Assembly: GCF_042660705.1 (NCBI RefSeq)
Contig: NZ_JBHSUQ010000001.1
DNA: 64,000 nt
Direction: 5' to 3' (one strand)
Source: Undibacterium_A arcticum
Lineage (GTDB): Bacteria; Pseudomonadota; Gammaproteobacteria; Burkholderiales; Burkholderiaceae_D
Every line of letters starts with the position of its first letter. Position 1 is the first letter of the stretch. The notes beneath the pieces are model-generated. The model made no database searches. It saw only the letters and a list, made by a program, of their open reading frames with translations, and was not told where the DNA came from. Shown one piece after another: positions 37,644 through 47,384 of this stretch. The position numbers were made by a program, and so were the translations under genes.

Positions 37644-39131
37644 TTACCCGAGCTTAATCCAGGTAGTCTTCAATTCGGTGTACTTGTCGAACGCATGCAA
37701 GGACTTGTCGCGCCCATTACCCGATTGTTTACAACCACCGAACGGCACCGTGATGTCATCCTCCGCATACTGATTCACGTGCACGGTGCCAACCCGCAGC
37801 GCGCGCGCCACATGGTGTGCCTTGTTGATGTTGGCAGTCCAGACGCCCGCCTGCAAACCATACGGCGTGGCATTTGCCTCGCGGATCGCTTGATCCAGGT
37901 CGGTGAAACCAAACACCGACAACACCGGACCGAAAATTTCTTCACGTGCAATTTTCATCGAACTGTCGACATTGCTAAACAAGGTCGGCGCGACATAAAA
38001 ACCACCGGTTTGCATACGGACTTGCATGCCGCCGGCAAGCAACTGCGCGCCCTCTGCTTTACCAGATTCGATGTAGCCCAGTACGGTATTCAATTGCACT
38101 TGATCAACTATCGCGCCCATCACCGTCGCTTCGTCGAGCGGGTCACCTGGCGCAAAGTCCGGAATCAAGGACAATGCCTTGTCCAGAAATTTTTCCTTGA
38201 TCGACGCTTCGACAAAAAGGCGCGACGGCGCATTGCAGCTCTCTCCCTGGTTGAAGTAGAGCGCACCAACCGCGGCCCGCACTGCTACATCCAGGTCGGG
38301 GCAATCGGCACAGACGATATTCGGCGACTTGCCGCCGAGTTCGGTCCATGCCCGTTTTAAATTCGATTGTCCCGCATATTGCATGATTTTCTTACCGACA
38401 CTGGTAGAGCCGGTAAAGCCGATGCAATCGACATCCATGTGCAATGCCAGTGCGCTGCCGGCCTCATGGCCATAACCCGGCACCACGTTGAACACGCCGG
38501 GCGGAATACCGGCTTCCAGCGCAATTTCGGCCAGGCGCAAGGCCGAGAGCGGCGACTTTTCCGAGGGTTTCAGGATGACGCTGTTGCCGACCGCCAAGGC
38601 TGGCGCGATTTTCCAGGCAGCCATTAGTAGCGGATAATTCCACGGCACGATGGCGGCCACCACACCGACCGGTTCGCGCGTGATCAGCGCTAACGAGGTG
38701 TCGGCGGTGGGGGCGATTTCATCGTACATTTTATCGACCGCTTCGCCGTACCAGCGGATGCAGTTGGCCGCCGCCGGCACATCGACGCTACGGCTGTACT
38801 TGATCGGCTTGCCCATGTCGAGCGTTTCCAGCAGCGCCAATTCGTCGCCATACTTCACCATCAAATCGGCGAATTTGATCAGGCTGCGCTTACGTTCTTC
38901 TGGCGCCAGTCCAGCCCAGCGTCTATCGTTGAATGCGCGCCGCGCGACTTGGACCGCAGCGTCGACGTCGGCCTGATCACAGCGCGCCACAGTGGTCAGC
39001 CTGCGGCCATCGATTGGCGAAATACAGTCGAATGTCGCCCCCGACTGCGCCGCCACACGATGACCGTCGATGAAAGCGCGTCCGTCAAACTTCAACTCCG
39101 CAGCGCGGCTATGCCAAAGTGTGTTCGTCAT
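37644..39131 (-). CDS. puuC: Aldehyde dehydrogenase PuuC-type, module copy 1
   Basis: NAD(P)-dependent aldehyde dehydrogenase oxidising gamma-aminobutyraldehyde or its gamma-glutamyl form. The ATG at 39131 follows AAGGATATTCAA; an upstream in-frame ATG at 39158 is less likely. Intact, about 495 residues. Motifs are VPWNYPLLMAAWKIAPALAVG, GFTGSTSVGKK, the catalytic Glu in ELGGKSPN (near residue 262) and the catalytic Cys in NQGESCNAPSRLF (near 298). FGPVLSVFGF and FGGCKQSGNGRDKS complete the fold. Last gene of the leftward spuC-potFGHI-porin-puuC unit. Very similar to copy 2 at 47385-48872. Confidence 0.93.
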   Translation of the reverse strand: MTNTLWHSRAAELKFDGRAFIDGHRVAAQSGATFDCISPIDGRRLTTVARCDQADVDAAVQVARRAFNDRRWAGLAPEERKRSLIKFADLMVKYGDELALLETLDMGKPIKYSRSVDVPAAANCIRWYGEAVDKMYDEIAPTADTSLALITREPVGVVAAIVPWNYPLLMAAWKIAPALAVGNSVILKPSEKSPLSALRLAEIALEAGIPPGVFNVVPGYGHEAGSALALHMDVDCIGFTGSTSVGKKIMQYAGQSNLKRAWTELGGKSPNIVCADCPDLDVAVRAAVGALYFNQGESCNAPSRLFVEASIKEKFLDKALSLIPDFAPGDPLDEATVMGAIVDQVQLNTVLGYIESGKAEGAQLLAGGMQVRMQTGGFYVAPTLFSNVDSSMKIAREEIFGPVLSVFGFTDLDQAIREANATPYGLQAGVWTANINKAHHVARALRVGTVHVNQYAEDDITVPFGGCKQSGNGRDKSLHAFDKYTELKTTWIKLG

Positions 39132-39186
39132 TTGAATATCCTTTTTAATCGGGGCCAACCTTTGGCGATTGGCCCCATCCAGCGTA

Positions 39187-40585
39187 TTAAAAGCTGACTA
39201 CGGTAGAAGCGCCGAACAATGTATTGTCTTTTTGAAGGTGCTGGAGCCGACATCGAAGAACGTGTTTTGTGTCGCGCGGTCGTATCGCACTTCAAATTTC
39301 AACATCGCGTTTGCAGTCATCGCATAATCGAGCCCCAAGGTCAGCGCATAGCGATTGGCGCCTTTGTTCGGGTCGTTGATCAGCCCGGTTGTGTTATCGA
39401 TGCCTGGTCCAAAACCATTGCGGTAATCGCCACATGCCGTTGGACCGCTATCCGCTTGGCAAGTACCAGACGATAACAAGTTGGGGGTACCGCCGCCGTT
39501 CTTGTCGTTTTTGATGTAATCGAGACGGACGATGCCCTCTAAACTCGGCGTGAATTTATAAGCAGCCAAACCCGACAGGCCGACCCATCTGCTATCCCTG
39601 CCGTCAAACGCATGGCCTTTTGCCAGGCCTGCTTCCACCTGGCCAAAGAGGGACCAGTCACCGCGTATGAAGAAGGTGTCGATATCAGCGTAATTGACCG
39701 ACGTGGTGCCGGATGTCTTGCCGTGCACACCGGACGCGCCAACACCCCAATATTCGCCAGGGATGTAATCGACACGCCAGTGGAGCGCCGGTGCCCGACG
39801 GTCAGTAACGCGACCGTTATTCAAATTACCGACGATGGCTTTCGCATCCCATGCGCCGTCGACATGCTCGTAGCCGAGGCCCGTCATGAACGCCGCCGGC
39901 TCGGTGAAATCGAACAACAGATTATTGGTAATGGTTTTTTTTTGCGGTGGGCAATTCATATTCATAGCCCATCCAAGAACCAACTTGACCGGCGTAGAAC
40001 TTGTCCTTGCCGACCCCGGTCGGCAATGTCACATAGGCCTGGTTCACGATAGAGCCGGCGTTAAATCCGGCCGCGTCACCGTAGCTCTTATGCGGCATCA
40101 ATTCCAGCAGCCACTTGGTGCCGCCTTCCATTTCTTTCTCAAATCGAATTAAGCCTGTTCCAAAAAATGCGTTGTCGTATCCGTAGACAGTTGATGAACC
40201 GGGCACGCTGCCATCGCCATTCCGATCGCCGAAATTTTTCATGAACACGAAGCTGCTGGTTTTCTGGCGCTGGTTATAGATATAAGTCGGATCGATGAAA
40301 CCAGAAACTTTCAAGCCCTTGAAACCACTCGCTTCCATCTGATCTTCCGTCGCTTCGGTCTTGACACGCGTACGAGTTAACTCGGCCCGTGTGTCTGCAT
40401 CAAACCCATCGACAATGACGGATCTGTTGGCTTTCGCACTCACTTGATCTACCATCGTTTCCAGCTGCTTCACCTTCGACTTCAATGCGTCGAGTTCAGC
40501 CCTCATTTCCTGCGCATTTTGGGCAATGGCAACGGCTGGGAACGCCAGCGCGATAGCAATCACGATTTTTTTTTAATGTCTGCAT
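39187..40585 (-). CDS. DcaP-like outer-membrane porin, module copy 1 (three frame breaks)
   Basis: Outer-membrane channel with a Sec signal (IAIALAFPAVAIAQ), a coiled-coil N-terminus (MRAELDALKSKVKQLETMVDQ) and a barrel beginning FKGLKVSGFIDPTYIYNQRQ. This layout matches the DcaP-type trimeric porins. The frame is broken in three homopolymers: a run of nine A after the start codon region (about 40566-40574), a T run near 39938-39947, and a five-A run near 39228 where copy 2 has six. The reconstructed C-terminus ends in STVVSF with a terminal Phe, typical of barrel insertion. Placed between potI and puuC, it probably admits the polyamine or related solute captured by PotF. Confidence 0.75.
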
Positions 40586-40626
40586 AGTGTCTCCTCTTGT
40601 TCGTATGGTTAGTGGTGGTGCGGACT

Positions 40627-41468
40627 TCAATTCGAGGCTCCCGCCTGGAATGCTGTAGAAATTTGTTTTTGGCGCAGCCGCTCAGCGCGCGCGATATAGA
40701 TGCTCGACAAAATCACGCCGGTGCTGACAACCAATATCGTCAGCGTCGCGATCGCATTCACACGCGGATCGAGCCCCAAACGCGCACGGGAAAAAATCAC
40801 GATCGGCATCGTCGAATAACCCGGCCCGGTCAGGAACTCGGACAGCACCACGTCATCCAGCGACAAGGTAAAGGTCAGCAGCCAGGCGGAGGCGAGTGCC
40901 TGCGTGATGTTGGGCAGGGTCACCAGAAAGAACACTTGATGCGGCCGGCAGCCCAAATCCATCGCCGCTTCTTCGAGCGATTTTCTCATCTCTCGCAAGC
41001 GCGACTGCACCACCACCGTGGCATATGCCATCCCGAGCAAGGTGTGGCCGAGCCAGATCGTCAGGACGCCGCGCTGCGGAAAACCAAACAACCTCTCGAT
41101 CGATACCAGCATCAGCAGTAGCGACAAGCCGATAATCACTTCTGGCATCACCAGCGGTGCGTTGACCATGCCGCTAAACAGCGTGCGGCCATTGAAGCGG
41201 CGATAGCGGTCCAATACATACGCGGCGAAAGTGCCCAGTACTACCGATGAGCAGGCAGTCATCAGTGCAATCCGTAGCGACAATCCAAAACCCGTGATAA
41301 TTTCAGCATCGTTCGCCAGTTCGTGATACCAGTGCAGTGTAACCCGCTCCACACCATGCTCTGGCGCGAACTGTTGAACGAAAACACGATCAACATCACG
41401 ATCGGGATATACAGAAATAAGTACCCGGCCGAGAGCCAGGTTCTACCGAATAAACGATAACCGTTCAT
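40627..41468 (-). CDS. potI: Polyamine ABC transporter permease PotI-type, module copy 1 (one frame break)
   Basis: Inner-membrane permease. N-terminus NGYRLFGRTWLSAGYLFLYIPIVMLIVFSFNSSRQ (first membrane helix). After a frame change near 41335-41345, where a T seems missing in GGGTT, it continues TLHWYHELANDAEIITGF. The EAA loop is KSLEEAAMDLGCRPHQVFFLVTLP, and the family-typical LTFTLSLDDVVLSEFLTGPG follows. The start overlaps the potH stop (ATGA). Copy 2 (50415-51257) is intact and shows the expected frame. The protein ends with a charged tail (RAERLRQKQIS). Confidence 0.9.
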
Positions 41469-42451
41469 GCGCGCCCCTCTTGTTGCTCAGACTGATATTT
41501 GTTGAAGATCCCAATCGGCACCAGGATCAGCAGAATCACCACTACGGTGACGGCGGATGCCATCGGCCAATCGTTGTTGGTGAAAAATTCATCCCATAGG
41601 GCGTGACCGATCATGAAAGTCTCCGGCCCGCCCAGCAATTCCGGAATCACGTATTCGCCGATGCAGGGAATGAATACCAGCATCGAGCCGGCGACGATGC
41701 CGGATTTCGAGAGCGGTACCGTGATGCGCCAGAAGGTTTGCCACGGTGTCGCACCGAGGTCGGCTGCCGCCTCCAGAAAACGGATATCCATCTTCACCAG
41801 GTTCGCATACAGCGGCAGGACCATGAACGGCAGGTAGGCGTAGGTCATCCCGAGCATGAGCGAGAGCGGCGTATTCATCATGTGCAGCGGCGCATCAATG
41901 ACACCGATCGACAGCAGGAAGTTATTCAGCAAACCGTTGTTCGCCAGGATCCCTTTCCAAGCATAGATACGCAGCAGGAACGAAGTCCAGAACGGCAACA
42001 TCACCAGCATCATCAGGGTCGGCCGGATGCTCGCTTTGGCACGCGCCATGAAGTATGCGAATGGGTAGCCGATCGCCAAACAACATAAGGTGGTGGTCGC
42101 CGCATACTTCAGTGAACTGATGTAAGTCAGTACGTATAGATCATCCTGCAAGATGAACAGGTAATTGCTCAGCTTCAGCTTCAGCTTCAAAATACCGTCG
42201 ACATACGACACCATGTTGCCAAATGGATTGCCGAGTTCCATTTCGACCATGCTGATCTTCAACACCAGCAGGAATGGCAGCAAGAAAGTAAACGCCAGCC
42301 ATAAGTAGGGCACACCAATCACCCACCGACGACCGCTGAGTCCGCGCAATGGGGAGCGCTGCGTGAGCGCCGCGCTAGGATTGGCATCCGGGAGCGCGAC
42401 AAAGCCCTGCGCCGCCTGCGGTAGCAGGTGGCGAGTAAGAAACTGTTTCAT
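41465..42451 (-). CDS. potH: Polyamine ABC transporter permease PotH-type, module copy 1
   Basis: Intact 328-residue permease with about six membrane helices (first at WVIGVPYLWLAFTFLLPFLLVL, residues 42-65). The EAA loop MDIRFLEAAADLGATPWQTFWRITVPLSKSG is near residue 225. Family features are ISSLKYAATTTLCCLAIGYPFAYFMARA and PFWTSFLLRIYAWKGILANNGLLN. It pairs with PotI and is driven by the PotG ATPase encoded 10 bases upstream. N-terminal 40 residues vary most between the two copies. Confidence 0.93.
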   Translation of the reverse strand: MKQFLTRHLLPQAAQGFVALPDANPSAALTQRSPLRGLSGRRWVIGVPYLWLAFTFLLPFLLVLKISMVEMELGNPFGNMVSYVDGILKLKLKLSNYLFILQDDLYVLTYISSLKYAATTTLCCLAIGYPFAYFMARAKASIRPTLMMLVMLPFWTSFLLRIYAWKGILANNGLLNNFLLSIGVIDAPLHMMNTPLSLMLGMTYAYLPFMVLPLYANLVKMDIRFLEAAADLGATPWQTFWRITVPLSKSGIVAGSMLVFIPCIGEYVIPELLGGPETFMIGHALWDEFFTNNDWPMASAVTVVVILLILVPIGIFNKYQSEQQEGRA

Positions 42452-42461
42452 GTGAATGTCC

Positions 42462-43632
42462 TTATTGGGTCAAGACCACCATCGCGTCGTCATTCCAGTT
42501 GGCGAAGACTTTGTCGCCCCATTTCGGCCGGTGCGTCGCATTGCGCACGGTATTGGCGGCGGTCGCTTTCAGGATCATGCCGCTTGCCAATTTCAGGTGA
42601 TACACGGTGTAACTGCCCATATAGGCGAGCTCGAGAATTTCGCCTTGCACACAGTTGATGGTGGATTGCGCTTCGGGCGCGTCGAAGCCGACCGAGATTT
42701 TTTCCGGACGTATGCCGACCGAGACCGACATCCCAGTAGTGCCGGTGATGCCGTGCCCGACGTAGTGACGGCATTCCGGTGACTCGATGATCACGTGGTC
42801 CGGTTCGTCTTCGATCACTTTGCCGGAGAATAAATTGACGCTGCCGATGAAGTCGGCCACGAAGCGGCAGTTCGGGGTTTCGTAAATATCGCTCGGCTTG
42901 CCGATCTGCAGAATGCGGCCTTCGCTCATCACCGCGATACGCGAGGCCATGCTCATCGCCTCTTCCTGATCATGCGTCACCATCACGCAGGTCACGCCGA
43001 CCTGTTCGATGATGTTGACCAGCTCAAGTTGCGTGCGCTCACGCAGTTTTTTGTCGAGCGCACCGAGCGGCTCATCCAGCAGCAATAATTGCGGACGCTT
43101 GGACAGGCTGCGCGCCAGCGCGACCCGTTGTTGCTGGCCGCCGGACAATTGGTGCGGCTTGCGCTTGCCATAAGCCTTGAGTTGCACCAGGTCCAGCATC
43201 TTGTCGACGCGGGCGGCGATTTCATCCTTCGGCATACCGTCACGACGCAAGCCGAAAGCGACGTTGTCCCATACCGACAAATGCGGGAACAGTGCATACG
43301 ATTGAAACATCATGTTGATGGAGCGCTGATAAGGCGGTATGCCGACAACGTCTTCTCCAGCCAGCGAAATCTGGCCGGAAGTCGGTGATTCAAACCCGGC
43401 CAGCATCCGGAGCAAGGTCGATTTGCCGCAGCCGGAACTGCCCAGCAGCGCAAAGATTTCGCCTTTATTGATGGTGACGGAAACTTCGTCGACTGCTCGT
43501 ACGCCGTCAAATTCCTTGACGAGGTTTGATCAGCAGGAACGGTTGCCCCGCGCTGATATCGTTGGCGGCGGTGGCGGCGGCAGGGGCGATCCCCACGGAA
43601 GATAGTGGTATGGCTGGTGGAACGGACGTCAT
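42462..43632 (-). CDS. potG: Polyamine ABC transporter ATP-binding protein PotG-type, module copy 1 (one frame break)
   Basis: ATPase of the putrescine importer. Reconstructed start ATG 43632 gives TSVPPAIPLSSVGIAP, then a frame change near 43525-43530 (an A run shortened by two) before NLVKEFDGVRAVDEVSV. Walker A is LLGSSGCGKST, the Q loop MMFQSYALF, the signature LSGGQQQRVALARSL, Walker B LLLLDEPLGALD, and the H loop VMVTHDQEEAM. A TOBE domain follows (MSVSVGIRPEKISVGF). The ATPase core is almost identical to copy 2 at DNA level, more so than neighbouring genes. Confidence 0.92.
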
Positions 43633-43696
43633 GACAGGCTCGATACGAAAAAATGTGAGGGTGTCTGGAACCAAGGTTTCAGGTCTGGGCGATTGC

Positions 43697-43727
43697 GTGC
43701 GTCATCCGAAGCAAGGCGATGACGCAC
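43697..43727. terminator. Intercistronic hairpin between potF and potG, copy 1
   Basis: GTGCGTCAT and ATGACGCAC form a 9-bp stem with a 13-base loop just after the potF stop on the minus strand. A different but equally placed hairpin exists in copy 2, so it probably limits read-through or protects potF mRNA. Confidence 0.6.
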
Positions 43728-43735
43728 TCGGCGCA

Positions 43736-44887
43736 CTAGCGCCCAGTCTTGAATTGAACGTAGACGCGTGTCGCGACTCGACGCAGATCGTTATTCAACG
43801 ATACCGGCGCGACCATTTTTTTCAAGTCGGCGTCGGACAAAAATATCGTCTTGTCCTCGTTCAATTCCTTTTTCACGAACTTGCGGCTGGCCGCATTCGG
43901 TGTTGCATAGAACACCTTATTGGTCAGATTCGCATGCACGTCCGGACGCATGATGTAGTTCATCCACAGATGCGCGTTTTCCGGATGCGGTGCATCGGCC
44001 GGGATCGCCATGGTGTCGAAGAACAGCACGCCGCCAGTTTTTGGTATCAGCGTGACAATATCGTTGCCGTTCTTCGCTTCGATCGCACGGTGACGCGCGA
44101 CGTTCATATCACCCGACCATGCAATCGTCGCGCAAAGTGAGCCGTTGGTCATATCCTCAATGTAGCCCAGCGTGCTAAACAAGGTCACGTACGGACGGAC
44201 CTTCTGCAACATACGTCCGGCTTCCAGGTAATCGGATGCATTTTTAGAAAACGGATCCTTACCGATGTACGCGAGTGCTGCCGGCAGAATGTCGGACGGC
44301 GCATCGAGGAAAGACACGCCGCACGACTTCAGCTTCGATATATATTTAACGTCGAACACCAGATCCCAAGGATTCTCCGGCATCGGCAAGTCACCGAGCG
44401 CGGCCTTCACCTTGGCGGTGTTGATCGCGACCGTGGTGAAACCCCACAACCAGGGAACCAGGTACTCATTGCCCGGATCGAGCTTCGACAATTGCGCCTC
44501 AATCGCCGGATCCAGATTAGACAAATTTGGCAGCTTGCTCTTGTCTACTTTGCGTAGCAGGCCGCCCTGGATTTGCAGATTGCCCCAGTGCGCCGCCGGC
44601 ACCACAATATCGTAACCAGTTTTCCCGGCGGTCAATTTAGCATGCAAAATTTCGTTACTATCGTAGTTGTCATAGCGGACCTTGATACCGGTCTCCTTTT
44701 CAAAGTTTTTAATCGTGTCATCGGCAATGAATTCTGACCAGTTAAAAACGTTGAGAACTTTTTCTTCTGCCGCCATCGCTGGCATGGTGGCCAATGTAGC
44801 AGCGCCGAACGCCGCCGCAACAGCCACCTTCGTCAAATTGCAGCTTATGTGTTTGTGTAACTGCTGTTTCCATGTCGATTTGTTCAT
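43736..44887 (-). CDS. potF: Putrescine-binding periplasmic protein PotF-type, module copy 1
   Basis: Intact, about 383 residues from ATG 44887, preceded by GGAGGGG; an in-frame ATG at 44926 is less likely. A Sec signal (KVAVAAAFGAATLATMPAMAAEE) is followed by VLNVFNWSEFIADDTIKNFEKETGIKVRYD-type beginnings of SBP family 1 polyamine-binding proteins. DNYDSNEILHAKL and YDIVVPAAHWG follow, then YLVPWLWGFTTVAIN, VSFLDAPSDILPAALAYIG, AIAWSGDMNVARH and FFDTMAIPADAPHPENAHL. Binds putrescine or a close relative and delivers it to PotHI. Copy 2 has diverged clearly (about 70 percent alike by eye), so ligands may differ. Confidence 0.93.
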   Translation of the reverse strand: MNKSTWKQQLHKHISCNLTKVAVAAAFGAATLATMPAMAAEEKVLNVFNWSEFIADDTIKNFEKETGIKVRYDNYDSNEILHAKLTAGKTGYDIVVPAAHWGNLQIQGGLLRKVDKSKLPNLSNLDPAIEAQLSKLDPGNEYLVPWLWGFTTVAINTAKVKAALGDLPMPENPWDLVFDVKYISKLKSCGVSFLDAPSDILPAALAYIGKDPFSKNASDYLEAGRMLQKVRPYVTLFSTLGYIEDMTNGSLCATIAWSGDMNVARHRAIEAKNGNDIVTLIPKTGGVLFFDTMAIPADAPHPENAHLWMNYIMRPDVHANLTNKVFYATPNAASRKFVKKELNEDKTIFLSDADLKKMVAPVSLNNDLRRVATRVYVQFKTGR

Positions 44888-44932
44888 TTTTGTCCCCTCC
44901 AGAATCAATTTATATAGATCAATCAAGTCGTT

Positions 44933-46332
44933 TTAAACCCATCCCCGCTGCTTCAAATCCGCCAAAGTCTGATCCAGACCCAAGCCAATTAATTTGATCA
45001 TTTCGTCGATTTCCGCGTGAGTTAGCGTCAGCGGCGGCGACATCAACAGACGATCGCCTGGAATCGCGCGCATGATCACGCCACTGTCGAACATATGCGC
45101 GCGGCAGATCATGCCCACGCTCAGTGCCGACTCAAATGGGATGTGCTCATGCACCGTTGCACCCTTATGCTTCACCAGATTTAAACCACCCAGGAAGCCG
45201 ATGGTCTCCGCACTACCGACCAAAGGATGCGATGCCAGCGCCTCGAATTTTTTCTGCAAATAAGGGCCGCTATCGGTACGCACTCGGTCGACTATTTTTT
45301 CTTCTTCTAGAATGCGGATGTTTTCCAGTGCGGCGACGCAACCAATCGGGTGACCGGAGTAGGTATAGCCATGATTGAATTCGCCACCCTTTTCAATCAG
45401 CGCATTTGCCACGCGGTCACCAACCAATACACCGCCGAGTGGCACGTAACCGGAAGTCACGCCCTTCGCGAATGTGATCAAGTCCGGGCTGATGCCGAAG
45501 TATTCGGAACCGAACCAGTGGCCGAGACGTCCGAAACCGCAGACCACCTCGTCGGCAACCAGCAAAATGCCGTATTTGTTGCAGATGCGCTGGATTTCCG
45601 GCCAGTAGGTCGACGGTGGAACGATGACCCCGCCAGCACCCTGCACTGGCTCGCCGATAAACGCGGCAACTTTGTCGGCGCCGACTTCGAGAATTTGTGT
45701 TCCAGCCAGGAAGCGGCTTCCAGCCCAAACTCTTCCGGCGTCTTACCCTTGCCGCCTTCCAGATACGAAGGTTGGCCGATATGAACGATGCCCGGAATTG
45801 GCAGCCCACCCTGCTTATGCATGCTGGGCCAACCGCCCAGAGACGCGCCCGCCATCGTGCTGCCGTGATAGGAGTTGAGGCGACTGATAATCACCTGACG
45901 CTCCGGGCTGCCCTGCTTGTCCCAATAGTGGCGCACCAAACGGACGATGGTGTCGTTGCCTTCGGATCCGGAACCGACAAAAAACACGTGATTGAACTGC
46001 GGCGGCGAAATTTGGACCAGTTTTGCAGCCAGCTCGACCGCTGGCACGTGCGTGGTCTGGAAGAAACTGTTGTAGTAGGTCAATTGCAGCATCTGCGCAT
46101 GCACTGCGTCGGCGATGCTTTTACGACCGTAGCCGACATTCATGCACCACAAGCCGGCCATACCGTCGAGCAGACGATTGCCTTCCGAATCCCAGATATA
46201 GGCGCCCTCGCCCTTCACGATTACCCGTGAAATCTGGCTATCCTTCAAACGATAATCGGCAAATGGGTGCAAATGATGGGCGGAATCCAACGCTTGTAAA
46301 CGCTGGGTATTAATGCTTTCGCGCATGTTCAT
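44933..46332 (-). CDS. spuC: Putrescine--pyruvate aminotransferase (SpuC type), module copy 1 (one frame break)
   Basis: Class III PLP aminotransferase converting putrescine and pyruvate to 4-aminobutanal and alanine. Motifs are LLDGMAGLWCMNVGYGRKSI, FFVGSGSEGNDTIVRLVRHYW, YHGSTMAGASLGG, then after a frame change near 45690-45697 IFGEPVQ-type sequence (QGAGGVIVPPSTYW), LLVADEVVCGFGRLG, and the PLP Lys in LITFAKGVTSGYVPLGG. The break is in CACAAATTC: one more A gives HKILEVGADKVAAFIGEP, matching copy 2. First gene of the leftward copy 1 operon. Its promoter faces the TetR gene at 46544. Confidence 0.93.
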
Positions 46333-46404
46333 ATTGTTTTCCTTTCTACTTTCTATGTACGCATATAAATTTAAGCGAGGTCGTCGTATTGCGTTCTAAT
46401 TATT

Positions 46405-46420
46405 TGGTCACGCGACCAAC
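46405..46420. promoter_or_regulatory. Palindrome near the spuC promoter
   Basis: TTGGTC-ACGC-GACCAA, a 6-bp perfect inverted repeat with a 4-base spacer, 73 bases before the spuC start. It is possibly a TetR or other regulator site. Confidence 0.45.
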
Positions 46421-46463
46421 TTGTAGCAATATTAGGTACTCGCAAAATATAAGTCAAGCGATT

Positions 46464-46481
46464 AAATCATTCGACCGACTT
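46464..46481. promoter_or_regulatory. Operator-like site shared with the region upstream of the TetR at 16.2 kb
   Basis: AAATC-ATTCGACC-GACTT differs by one base from the palindrome at 16154-16171. The identity continues on both sides (GATTAA before, ATT after). Confidence 0.6.
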
Positions 46482-46513
46482 ATTTTTTGATGGTATCATC
46501 GCGCCATCAAAAC

Positions 46514-46527
46514 TGACCGACCGGTCA
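46514..46527. promoter_or_regulatory. Palindrome just before the tetR start
   Basis: TGACCGACCGGTCA is 12 of 14 symmetric and lies 17 bases before the TetR ATG, overlapping the expected leader. It has the look of an autoregulatory TetR operator. Confidence 0.55.
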
Positions 46528-46543
46528 TTGCAATGGAGCAGTC

Positions 46544-47167
46544 ATGGCACGCCCCCGAGGTATAGAAAGAAGAGAACAGCTTAAAGAGCAGATTATTCAA
46601 GGCGCGGTGGACGCCTTGGTAGAGTCCGGCTTAGCAGCGGTGACAACCAGAAAGATTGCGGCGAAAGCTGGTGTCAATCTGGCCACCCTGCACTACTATT
46701 TTGAGAATAAAGACGCGCTGTTAATCGGCGCGTTGGAATCGATCATTGCGCAGATGAGCCAGGCATTGCGCGCTGACCTGACGCAGCAATTGGATATCAA
46801 GACCTGCATCGAGAGTGTCATTAGCAATTCTTGGCGGTTGATCCAAATGACGCGCAATATTCAAATCCTGCAATATGAACTGACGCTATATACCTTGCGC
46901 AACGAGGACGCGCAATCACTCGCAAAATTTCAGTATGACTCGTACTGCAAGCTATATGAGGATGCGTTTCGTCAGGGGCTGGGCAATGCAGAAGCCCCGC
47001 CGGCGATTGATCTCGCCGATCTGGCGCGCTTCGTAGTCGCCGGCATGGATGGTTTGATTCTTCAATATTTGGTTGACCCGGTTGAAGAGCGCTCGACGCG
47101 AGCACTCAAACAATTGATCAAGGCAGCACAAGGGCTTTGTTGCATGGATAACCAGAAGACGAGTTGA
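46544..47167 (+). CDS. TetR-family regulator of the polyamine module
   Basis: A 207-residue regulator; the helix-turn-helix is TTRKIAAKAGVNLATLHYYFENKDALL at residues about 34-60. The effector half has NIQILQYELTLYTLRNEDAQS and DLADLARFVVAGMDGLILQYLVDP. It is divergent from spuC copy 1, with palindromes between, so it likely represses the module and responds to a polyamine or a catabolic product. Paralogue of 16234-16857. The two share almost all helix-turn-helix residues, so both may bind the same operators. Confidence 0.88.
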   Translation: MARPRGIERREQLKEQIIQGAVDALVESGLAAVTTRKIAAKAGVNLATLHYYFENKDALLIGALESIIAQMSQALRADLTQQLDIKTCIESVISNSWRLIQMTRNIQILQYELTLYTLRNEDAQSLAKFQYDSYCKLYEDAFRQGLGNAEAPPAIDLADLARFVVAGMDGLILQYLVDPVEERSTRALKQLIKAAQGLCCMDNQKTS

Positions 47168-47210
47168 GGCGTCATGCTACTGGCGCTGCGGCAAGACAAG
47201 GCAGGTCATT

Positions 47211-47318
47211 CTTTCCAAGCCGGCCAATACTCCAAGCAACCGTCAAATTTGCCGCCAGTCGGTTGCGTATCAACATGGCTGCCGGTCATGATCGGCGCCA
47301 GTGCATTGTTGCGCCCCG
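47211..47318 (-). pseudogene. Relic of an M20 amidohydrolase gene
   Basis: On the minus strand about 36 codons survive, including GRNNALAPIMTG and SHVDTQPTGGKFDG, closely matching codons of the intact gene at about 35886-35992. No start, end or other motif remains. It lies between the TetR gene and puuC copy 2, that is, downstream of puuC2 as the intact gene is downstream of puuC1 (with ald between). It shows that the duplicated unit once reached further left. Confidence 0.85.
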
Positions 47319-47384
47319 ATGGCGTGCCCAGACGGGCATTACATGCCCGCCGTGCTGTTTTAAATTTTCGAGGGCGCAAACTGC

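Larger units (their letters stand above)
46333..46543. promoter_or_regulatory. Divergent control region between spuC and tetR
   Basis: A 211-bp region serving leftward spuC and rightward tetR. It holds three palindromic sites listed separately (46405-46420, 46464-46481, 46514-46527) in AT-rich surroundings. Confidence 0.65.

Noticed and set aside
46508..46530. Phage-type attachment site
   Set aside because: The GACC/GGTC symmetry is explained as a TetR operator; there is no integrase or tRNA nearby.
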